Shown here: positions 35,734 to 43,674 of the stretch, one piece after another
How positions within the stretch are numbered: position 1 is the stretch's first letter
Layout: each line of letters begins with the position of its first letter
Source of the DNA: Spirochaetia bacterium
GTDB taxonomy: Bacteria > Spirochaetota > Spirochaetia > Treponematales > Treponemataceae
Assembly (NCBI GenBank): GCA_900767955.1
Contig: CAAGBC010000037.1
Span: forward strand, 62,001-126,000
Direction: 5' to 3'
Length of the DNA: 64,000 nucleotides
Program-made: the position numbers and the translations under genes
Notes under the pieces: generated by a model
The model's database searches: none
What the model saw: only the letters and a program-made list of their open reading frames with translations
Told to the model about the DNA's origin: nothing

Positions 35734-37371
35734 ATGTACGGAAATTATCTTGATGATGCTGCAAAAATTGTTGCAGAAAAACGTGAAGAAAACTTAAAGT
35801 TTGAACATGTTCGTCTTACAGCAGAAGAAAAAGACGAAATCTTGAAGGAATATCACCCTGACCGCATTACTGAACAGTTTACTGAAATCAAAATTGGTCC
35901 AAATAAAGGTGAAAAAGCTCCAATTGAATTAGTAGAAATGCTTCAGGCAAAACCTCGTCTTGCTCCTGAAAAAGTAGATTTGGATCATGTTGATTATGAA
36001 ACTGATGTTTTAGTAATTGGTGGTGGTGGTGCTGGTACTGCTGCTGCTATTATGGCTAGTGAAGCTGGTGCAAAAGTATTACTTGCTACTAAACTTCGTG
36101 TTGGAGATGCTAACACAATGATGGCTGAAGGTGGTATTCAGGCTGCTGATAAACCAAATGACTCACCTGCTCAGCACTATCTTGACGCTTTTGGTGGCGG
36201 ACACTTTGACGGAAAGCCAGAATTGGTTTACACATTGGTAAATAAAGCTCCTTCTGTAATCAAATGGTTAAACGATCTTGGTGTTGAATTTGATAAAGAA
36301 GCTGACGGTACAATGGTAACTACTCATGGTGGTGGAACTAGCCGCAAACGTATGCACGCTTGTAAAGACTATTCTGGTGCTGAAATTATGCGTACATTGC
36401 GTGATGAAACTTTCAACCGCCCAGATAGAATTACAGTTGTTGATTTTACAGCAGCTATTGAAATTATCAAAAATGATAAAGGCGAAGCTTGTGGTGCTGT
36501 ATTAGAAAATGTAGAAACTGGTGAAATCCGTATTGCTAAAGCAAAAGTTGTTGTTATTGCAACAGGTGGAGCTGGTCGTATGCACTACCAGGGATTCCCT
36601 ACTTCTAACCACTACGGTGCAACTGCTGACGGTCTTGTAATGGCTTATCGTGCTGGTGCAAAACTTTTATATCAGGATTCATTACAGTATCACCCAACAG
36701 GAGCTGCTTATCCAACTCAGATTCTTGGAAAACTTGTAACAGAAAAAGTTCGCTCACTTGGTGCAAAACTTATCAATAAAGACGGTGAAGTTTATATTCA
36801 CCCACTTGAAACTCGTGATGTAAACGCTTCTGGTATCATTAAAGAAGTAAGAAACGGTCGTGGTGTAAAAAATGATGTTCAAGATGCAGTTTGGCTTGAT
36901 ACTCCAATGATTGAAATGATTCACGGTGAAGGAACAATCTTAAAATCTATTCCTGCTATGTACAATATGTTCATTAAATATGGAATTGATATTCGTAAGG
37001 AACCAATTCTTGTTTATCCAACACTTCACTATCAGAATGGTGGTGTTGAAATCAATTCAACTTGTCATACAAATGTTCCTAACTTACTTGTTGCTGGTGA
37101 AGCTTCTGGTGGTGTTCACGGAACTAACCGCTTGATGGGTAACTCTTTGCTTGATGTTGTTGTATTCGGTCGTGAAGCTGGTATTGAAGCTGGAAAAATC
37201 TTCAAAGATATTAAACTTTCTGACAAAATGAATCTTGACCATGTTGTTGCATTCGAAAAAGAAAGAACTGGTGCAAAAATTGAAGGCGATGTAACATCAC
37301 CAAAAGTTTTACCACGCTATACACATGGTAATCCAGAATTTGAAAAAGCAATTCCTGGTGCTACAAAATAA
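35734..37371 (+). CDS. frdA: Fumarate reductase flavoprotein subunit (soluble, non-covalent FAD predicted)
   Basis: The product (545 residues) belongs to the FrdA/SdhA/TfrA family: FAD Rossmann VLVIGGGGAGTAAAIMASEAG, active-site QYHPTGAAYPTQ, LETRDVNAS (catalytic Arg), TLHYQNGGVE and HGTNRLMGNSLLDVVVFG. The region that holds the covalent FAD-histidine in membrane FrdA (S-H-T-x-A-A-E-G-G) reads ANTMMAEGG, with Asn at the histidine position, so FAD is probably non-covalent. No membrane subunits follow; a terminator does. This supports a cytoplasmic, Hdr-linked fumarate reductase rather than a quinol-linked one. Confidence 0.9.
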   Translation: MYGNYLDDAAKIVAEKREENLKFEHVRLTAEEKDEILKEYHPDRITEQFTEIKIGPNKGEKAPIELVEMLQAKPRLAPEKVDLDHVDYETDVLVIGGGGAGTAAAIMASEAGAKVLLATKLRVGDANTMMAEGGIQAADKPNDSPAQHYLDAFGGGHFDGKPELVYTLVNKAPSVIKWLNDLGVEFDKEADGTMVTTHGGGTSRKRMHACKDYSGAEIMRTLRDETFNRPDRITVVDFTAAIEIIKNDKGEACGAVLENVETGEIRIAKAKVVVIATGGAGRMHYQGFPTSNHYGATADGLVMAYRAGAKLLYQDSLQYHPTGAAYPTQILGKLVTEKVRSLGAKLINKDGEVYIHPLETRDVNASGIIKEVRNGRGVKNDVQDAVWLDTPMIEMIHGEGTILKSIPAMYNMFIKYGIDIRKEPILVYPTLHYQNGGVEINSTCHTNVPNLLVAGEASGGVHGTNRLMGNSLLDVVVFGREAGIEAGKIFKDIKLSDKMNLDHVVAFEKERTGAKIEGDVTSPKVLPRYTHGNPEFEKAIPGATK

Positions 37372-37398
37372 TTAAAGTTTTATTCTAAATTAATTTAA

Positions 37399-37437
37399 GG
37401 CTATTTTCTGATTTTCAGGAAGTAGCCTTATTTTTTT
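37399..37437 (+). terminator. Terminator after frdA
   Basis: AAGGCTATTTTCTG pairs with CAGGAAGTAGCCTT (with G-T pairs) and is followed by ATTTTTTT. It ends the long mdh-frdA transcript before the transporter gene. Confidence 0.8.
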
Positions 37438-37489
37438 ACATAATAAGTGAAAATGTCATATAGATATTCCATAATGTTTTTATTTGTAC

Positions 37490-37495
37490 TATAAT
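37490..37495 (+). promoter_or_regulatory. -10 box of the AspT-like transporter gene
   Basis: A perfect TATAAT lies about 42 bases before the start codon. Seventeen bases upstream the -35 reads only TTCCAT, so the promoter may need an activator. Confidence 0.5.
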
Positions 37496-37537
37496 ATAGA
37501 AGAATTTTTAAAAATAATTTATAGGAGTTTATTTATT

Positions 37538-38752
37538 ATGGTACTCTTCGGAGGTCTTCTTTCTATCACAAAAATTAGTTTTTTAGTGTTTTGTGTTTTC
37601 TTAATCGCTGGATTAGGATATTTACTTGGAAGAATCACTATTAAAGGTGTTTCTTTAGGTACTGCTGGAGTTTTTATTGTTGCCCTACTTTTTGGTGCAT
37701 TTTTGTACAATCCTTTAGCAGAACAGTTAAAAGTTGGTGATGCAACTTATGTTGTTAATGCTCTTAAAATTGTAGAAAATCTTGGATTGATTTTATTCGT
37801 AACTTCAGTTGGCTTTATTGCTGGTCCAAACTTCTTTGGTGATTTTAAGCGTAACTTTAAATCATATATTTTAATTGGTTTATTAATTATTTTAATTGGT
37901 GGACTTTCTTGCTATGCTTGTACAATTTTTGATATCAAGATTTATGGAAGAGATCCTAAAGAAGCTGCTGCTATGTTAGTTGGCCTTTTGTCTGGTTCAT
38001 TAACTTCTACACCTGCATTCTCTGCTGCAAAAGCAACTGTTGTTGGTGATTCACTAGAAGCAATTGTTGCTGTTGGACACGGAATTGCATATTTATTTGG
38101 TGTAGTTGGTGTTGTTTTATTTGTTCAGCTTGTTCCAAAATTCTGTAAAGCTAATATGGAAGAAGAAAGAGCTAAACTTTCTGAAGCAAATCCTGAAGTT
38201 CCTTCAAAATTAAAAGGAACTGAATTGCAGTTTGATTCATTTGGTTTCTGTGTTTTTGCAATTGCAGCAATTTTAGGTGTTATAGTTGGTTCATTTAAAT
38301 TCAAAAACTTTTCACTTACAACAACAGGTGGTTGTTTGTTAGTTTCTTTAATTTTAGGACACTTTGCAAAAATCGGTAATGTTTCTATTACTCCTGCAGA
38401 AACTACATTAAAAGTTTTCCGTGAATTAGGTCTTATGTTATTCTTAATTGGTGCTGGTGTTGCAGGTGGTGCTGAATTTGTAAAATACTTTGAATGGGTA
38501 TACTTCATTTATGGTATTATTATGACAATGTTACCAATGATTGTTGGTTATATTTTTGCAAGATATGTTCTTAAAATTAATCTTTTGAATAACCTTGGTT
38601 CTATTTGTGGAGGAATGACATCAACTCCAGCATTAGGAACTTTAATTTCAACAGCAGGAACAGAAAAAGTTGCAGGTGCTTATGCTTCTACATATCCAAT
38701 TGCATTGATTGCTGTTGTAATTGTTTCTCAAGTTTTGATTTTAATATTCTAA
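37538..38752 (+). CDS. AspT/YidE/YbjL-type antiporter, possible succinate exporter
   Basis: The product (404 residues) has about 10 membrane segments in two repeats, each with a GLxLF-V-x-G-x-xAGxxF-like region (NLGLILFVTSVGFIAGPNFF and RELGLMLFLIGAGVAGGAEF) and the conserved GLLSGSLTSTPAFSAAK and CGGMTSTPALGTLISTAG. These are features of the aspartate:alanine exchanger family; succinate exporter SucE of Corynebacterium is a member. Given the upstream succinate pathway, dicarboxylate export is the likeliest role, but substrate is inferred from context. I start at 37538 (MVLFGGLLS), which has AGGAG 10 bases upstream. Confidence 0.8.
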   Translation: MVLFGGLLSITKISFLVFCVFLIAGLGYLLGRITIKGVSLGTAGVFIVALLFGAFLYNPLAEQLKVGDATYVVNALKIVENLGLILFVTSVGFIAGPNFFGDFKRNFKSYILIGLLIILIGGLSCYACTIFDIKIYGRDPKEAAAMLVGLLSGSLTSTPAFSAAKATVVGDSLEAIVAVGHGIAYLFGVVGVVLFVQLVPKFCKANMEEERAKLSEANPEVPSKLKGTELQFDSFGFCVFAIAAILGVIVGSFKFKNFSLTTTGGCLLVSLILGHFAKIGNVSITPAETTLKVFRELGLMLFLIGAGVAGGAEFVKYFEWVYFIYGIIMTMLPMIVGYIFARYVLKINLLNNLGSICGGMTSTPALGTLISTAGTEKVAGAYASTYPIALIAVVIVSQVLILIF

Positions 38753-38769
38753 ATTAAATAAAAATAAAA

Positions 38770-38814
38770 AAAATCCTAAATTTCATTTTATGAAGTTTAG
38801 GATTTTTTTTTGCT
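38770..38814 (+). terminator. Terminator after the transporter gene
   Basis: AAATCCTAAATTTCA pairs with TGAAGTTTAGGATTT, followed by a T8 run. Confidence 0.85.
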
Positions 38815-38915
38815 TTATGGGCTTGTGAGCCCGTGAAAATATGGAGCGAAGCGGAATATTTTCACAATAAACCACCCGCTATGCGGGTGTGCGACAGAGG
38901 CTTATAGCAAAGAAA

Positions 38916-38980
38916 AACTTTCCTCGAAGGTGTACAATAAGATTGTTCAAGTCTATTGCAAAACACCAAGGAGGAAAGTT
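38916..38980 (+). promoter_or_regulatory. Stem that sequesters the tnpA ribosome-binding site
   Basis: AACTTTCCTC (38916-38925) is perfectly complementary to GAGGAAAGTT (38971-38980), which holds the Shine-Dalgarno sequence GGAGG two to twelve bases before the tnpA ATG. In IS200 a leader stem-loop that blocks translation is known; the arrangement here is the same in principle. Confidence 0.7.
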
Positions 38981-38982
38981 AA

Positions 38983-39444
38983 ATGGCAAATATAAGAGAT
39001 TCGTTGAGCCACACAAAATGGCTATGTAAATATCATATAGTATTTACACCGAAATATCGTCGAAAAGCGATATATGGACAGTACAAGGAAAGCATAGGAA
39101 AAATTCTAAGGCAATTATGTAATTATAAAGGCGTAGAAATAATAGAAGGACACCTAATGCCTGATCATGTACATATGTTGGTAAGTATACCACCGAAGTA
39201 TAGTGTATCACAATTCATGGGTTACTTGAAAGGGAAAAGTAGCTTAATGATATTTGATAGGCACGCAAATTTAAAATATAAATTTGGAAATCGACATTTT
39301 TGGGCAGAAGGATATTATGTAAGTACAGTAGGCTTGAATGAAGCAACAATAAAAAAGTACATACAAGAACAAGAAGCTCATGATATAGCGATGGATAAAT
39401 TAACAATGAAAGAATACGAAGACCCTTTTAAGGGTAGTAAGTAG
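38983..39444 (+). CDS. tnpA: IS200-family Y1 (HUH) transposase TnpA
   Basis: The 153-residue product matches TnpA of IS200: N-terminal HTKWLCKYHIVFTPKYRRK, the HUH motif His62-Val-His64 in MPDHVHMLVSIPP, and the catalytic tyrosine Tyr126 in ATIKKYIQEQE. It cuts and joins single-stranded DNA at the subterminal hairpins. The gene is intact and its length is normal, so the element may still be mobile. Confidence 0.95.
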   Translation: MANIRDSLSHTKWLCKYHIVFTPKYRRKAIYGQYKESIGKILRQLCNYKGVEIIEGHLMPDHVHMLVSIPPKYSVSQFMGYLKGKSSLMIFDRHANLKYKFGNRHFWAEGYYVSTVGLNEATIKKYIQEQEAHDIAMDKLTMKEYEDPFKGSK

Positions 39445-39629
39445 TACAAACGCCCCTTTAGGGGCTGCGACGAGTCAAATAGCAATAGGCTTGAACGTCA
39501 GTGAAAGCGAGGGACTTAAGTCTCAGCTTGAGGACCTAGCCTTATAGGCTAAGTGCAAACCACCCGTTTGACGGGTGGTTATGATTTCTTTTCTTCACTC
39601 GAAATTATTATTTTTTTAAGGAAGATTTT

Positions 39630-39702
39630 ATGACTTACACAAAACTAATTATCTATGGTAAACAACAGCAAACTAATCCAAACCTCCTTCTTGCATCATA
39701 GG
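39630..39702 (+). pseudogene. Orphan gene start cut by recombination
   Basis: A well-formed ribosome site and ATG (AAGGAAGATTTTATG) open a reading frame that starts MTYTKLIIYGKQQQ and then runs antisense into the truncated TIR-like gene, stopping at 39702 after 23 codons. It reads like the first dozen codons of a lost gene joined to foreign sequence. I do not recognise the family; too little is left. Confidence 0.35.
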
Positions 39703-39996
39703 AAGAATCGGAATATGATTTACTAACGAAAAAGGCACATCTAGTTCCATTGTACGACAAGGTTTTGTAAGCAATTTCTTAGTAATAGGAATAACAAAAA
39801 GATTCATTTTTCCAATTAGAGATAAATCATTATTCTCATAATTTTCATCTGTGTTATACCAAACAACACAGTTTGAAAATTTCCGTATATCTTCATAAAT
39901 TTTTTCGAAATATTTATCATAATCTTCTGGATGACAGATAAAATATACATTTTGCTTTCCTTGAGGTGAAACATTTCTTGGCTCGTATTGAAGCAT
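39673..39996 (-). pseudogene. Truncated TIR-like N-terminal domain (107 aa), paralogue fragment
   Basis: The product begins MLQYEPRNVSPQGKQNVYF and is closely similar, residue for residue, to the first domain of the two giant TIR-Sel1-TPR proteins (FICHPEDYDKYFEKIYEDIRK, CVVWYNTDENYENNDLS, MNLFVIPITKKLL). It stops after MMQEGGLD, exactly where the paralogues continue with ELF. It keeps its own ribosome site (AAAGGAG). It is most likely a remnant of a third paralogue, cut at the junction near the IS200 element, though a short TIR-like protein could still be made. Confidence 0.6.
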
Positions 39997-40032
39997 ATAC
40001 AGTTATCTCCTTTTTTAATTCAAATTTTCTAA

Positions 40033-43000
40033 TTAATTATCTCTTGAAATTAAATCTATCAGACGGTTTATTGCCTCTATATTTTGGGAGTATCGCTTAA
40101 TATTAGGATTTTCTTCAGCAAGACTAGTATTAATTTTCAATGATTTTTCCAGTAAAGTTTTGTCATAGGGTTTTTGAATAATAGCAAGATAATAATATGT
40201 ATCTGCAAGACTAGCATAAGAAGCTGTTGTTTTAGTTTCATCAGCTAACCGTTCATACAATAAAATATTTTTTTTATAAAATTCTACTGCATCGTTTAGA
40301 TTATTATTAAGTTTACATACCCTAGCAAGTTTTCCATAAATAACCGACAAATCTGTCCGAGTTTTTACAGAATTTTTCATTTCTACCAATTGTTCTCGTA
40401 AAATACTAGATTTTCGATAAAAATCTTCTGCATTTATATTTTCTTTTCGTATGTTATAGATATCACCAAGTCTTTCCAAACTAGTTGATAAATCTTGTTT
40501 AGAATAAAAATTATCATTATTTTTTAATAATAATTCGTTTAGAGAAATACATTTTTTATAAAACTCTTCAGCTTTATCTAGATTACAACAGTTTTTATAA
40601 AAATCGCCTAACTTTCCATAGTTTGCAGATAAATTGAGGCGTAAGCCAACAGAATTATTTTTATCTAAAAGACTTTCTCTTAAAGAGATAGCTTTTAGAT
40701 AAAAGCTTTCTGTTTCATCTAATTTTTTTGTTTGATTACAAATATCAGCAAGTATATCATAGCTATTTAAAATACTTATTAATAATTCTTCTGTTTGGTT
40801 TTCTGTTGCAAGTTCTTCTTTTATAATAAGAGCTTTCTGATAAAACTCCTCTGCAAGAAGTTGATTACCGCGCATTTTTTGAAGTTTACCTAATTCTTCA
40901 TAAACAAATATCAATTTAGCTTTGGATTTTTCGTTTTTTGTTTCAACCATTAGATGTTCTCTTAAAGATAGACTTTTTTGATAATATTCCTCTGCTATTT
41001 CGAAATTATCATACTCAATATATAGTTTTGCAAGTCTTTCATAAACAACTGATAAATCTCGTTTACTTTTATTTGTATCTATCTCTTTTACAAGTTGTTC
41101 CCTTATAAAAAGAGATTTCTTATAAAGTCTTTCAGCTCCATCAAAATCACCTTGAGATTTATAGGTATCACCTTGTTTTAGATGACTTACAGAAAGTTTT
41201 CTTCGCTCTTCTTCTCCAAGTGTGTTTATCATATCATCAAAAATATTTTCAAGCCTATATGATAAGGCTTTTTCCGAACTTTCACCTCGTAACAAAGATT
41301 TTATTTGATTTATTTGAGCTGTATAATTTTCTGAATCTGAACTTTGCTCTGAGAGAGTACTACATATCATTAATGCTTTTTCCAACAACTCACGATCATA
41401 TAAGTCTGAAAATGTAGTAACGCCAGAAAAACCAATATACATTGCTACTAGATTTTTAAAAACCTTCACTTTTATTTCTTTATTCATTAATTGTTCTTGA
41501 ATAATAAATGCTTTCCTAAAAATATTTAGTTCCTTTTGAAAAAAAGACTTTCGAAAAAACTTAAGCGGTTTTAAATAATTGCATCTCATTAGATAGTAAG
41601 TACTAAGAAATTGCAAATAATTATTTATTAGGTCTTGCATAATTTCTGATGATTCTGTTTCTGTTACCAACTGTTCCCTGATAGCAATAGCTTTCTCACA
41701 GTATTTTTTGAGACCTCTAATATTAAAAGGCATTTGCAAAACACTAAGTTCTGAATATCTAGAGGCTAGAGCATTTCTTATAGATATGGAATTATTTACT
41801 TTTGCTAAGTTTTTTACAATCTTAAAACTCTTCAGATGAAATTTTTTCTTTTTTCCCATATTTTTTAGAACTTTCGATAGAGAAAATATAAAAGCGATAA
41901 TAAAGTTTTGTTTAGTTTTTATAAAATTCGTAAAAAAAGTTTTAAAAGAATTTTGTACATAACAGATAGCTAATGTGGAATAACTTTGAGCAAGGCTAAG
42001 TTGTGTTTCTTCATTTTTTGTCTCTTTGATTATTGATTTTTTTATGTCTATACTTTTTTTTAAAGACTCTATTGCTTTATTTTGAGTTATAAGTAGTTTT
42101 TCTTGAAAAACAATAGCATCAGACTCATTATTTAATCCCATTTGATTAGAATACAACTCTCCGAGCTTATCATAAATATTAGCAAGATTAATCATTGCAT
42201 CTACAGTTTTAGTTTCTTCTAAAATTTTATTTCTAACATCTAATGATTTTAGATAAAACTCATCGTAAATATCTAAGTCAGGATCACCTATTTCTTTCCA
42301 TAAATCTCCAAGCTTTTCATAAGTAATTGAAAGATTCGTAAGAGTCTCAACAGTTTCTGTTTCATTTACAAACTCTTCGCATAAAATAAGTACTTGTTTA
42401 TATGTATTTCTAGCACTTTCAATATCATACAAGGAAATATATATGTTACCTAAATCCAAATATGCAAAGAAAAGTTTTCTATGTTCATCTATGTCCATCG
42501 AGGATTGATATTCTCTCTCCCAATACTCCACTAATTTTTTCTGCCATTCCACCGCTTTTCGATAATCTCGCTTTACACCATAACCTTCTTTGTACATTGC
42601 AACTAATTTTTCAATCGCTTCAGGAACTTCGTTTGTTTCTGCGGCAGAAGTAATAAGTATTAATGCTCGTTCATGATTTTTTTCTACATCAATACCATCC
42701 AGATACGCTAAACCGATAAAAAAGTTATGTTCAGGGTCAGAATCATTTTCCTTTTTTGCAATATTTAAAAGTGCTGATTCAAAGGATTTTGATAAAGCAA
42801 TTTCATCTTGTACGTCAACACAATTTGGAATTTCTGGATATTGTTTAGAAAGTTCTTTATGGTCTGTTTTTACAATTTCTACAGGAAGTACCTTTTTATG
42901 TTGTTTTGTTGCTGCTGGATATTCATATTTTTTAACATAATTGTCTTCATCAATAAGATTGGGAGTTACAACCAAGGTAAAAAGTTCACTCTTTTTCAAT

Positions 43001-43633
43001 GCAGCTGTTATTGCATTATTGAAATCTTCTCCAGGAACAAGAAATTCATCATACCAAATTGCAATATCTCTACAAAATTCATTTTTATGAATAAGACGCA
43101 TCAGTTCATTTGCATATTTACGGTCTTTTTTACGATAACTTAAAAAGATATATGCATCAAAAGCTGCTCGAACTTTTTCCGCTAATTCATCTCCAATAAT
43201 AACTGAATTAAGATATTTTTTTAATTTTTCTTCATAAGAAATTGCAGTTATATCGTGTGTATTAGGATCTAGATATTGTAAGTCTCCAAAATAGCGAGTA
43301 AATAATTCATCCAAACCGCCTTCTTGCATCAAAGGAAGAATTGGAATATGATTTTCTAACGCAAAAGGCACATCTAGTTGCATTGCACGGCATGGCTTCG
43401 TAAGCAATCTAGTCGTTATTGGTATAACAAAAAGGTTCATTTGCCCAAGGTCTGAATTTATATCTTCGTAATCATTATCATTATTATTATACCAAATTGC
43501 ACAATCTGAATATTTTAATATTTCGCCAGTAATTTTTTTCAAAAAATCGCCCATGATCTTCAGGATGACAAGTAAAATATACTCTTCGTTTTCCTTGTGG
43601 TGATACATTTCCTTTGGTTTTGTATTGGAACAT
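40033..43633 (-). CDS. Giant TIR-TIR-Sel1-TPR protein with an N-terminal frameshift
   Basis: The main frame (1191 residues, open from 43608) holds a TIR-like domain, a canonical TIR domain (DAYIFLSYRKKDRKYANEL, IAIWYDEFLVPGEDFNNAI), Sel1-type repeats (FIGLAYLDGIDVEKNHERAL) and about 16 TPR-like repeats with a period near 50 residues (AEEYYQKSLSLREHL). Homology puts the true start at 43633: GGAGGG ribosome site, then MFQYKTKGNVSPQGKRRVYF and TCHPEDHGRFFEK. That frame joins the main one only if one T is removed from a run of seven at 43533-43539. TIR domains in such proteins are predicted NAD-cleaving or signalling modules and TPRs the sensor; no function is proved. It follows a lipoprotein gene by 41 bases. 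Confidence 0.75.
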
Positions 43634-43674
43634 ATTCTATTTTCCCTCCGATTAATTTATTACATCAAAAACTA

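Larger units (their letters stand above)
38865..39585 (+). mobile_element. IS200-like insertion sequence (IS200/IS605 family, tnpA only)
   Basis: The element has a left subterminal hairpin CCACCCGCTATGCGGGTG (about 38871-38889), the tnpA gene, and a right hairpin AACCACCCGTTTGACGGGTGGTT (about 39557-39579); these palindromes replace the terminal inverted repeats that this family lacks. No tnpB follows, so it is IS200-like. A GC-rich region with two more palindromes (GGGCTTGTGAGCCC and GTGAAAATAT-AATATTTTCAC) lies just left of it. Exact ends are estimated. It marks the border between the fermentation cluster and the TIR island. Confidence 0.8.

Noticed and set aside
39633..40032. CRISPR array or attachment site near the IS200 junction
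   Set aside because: There are no regular spaced repeats, and no direct duplication flanks the element; the palindromes are IS200 ends.
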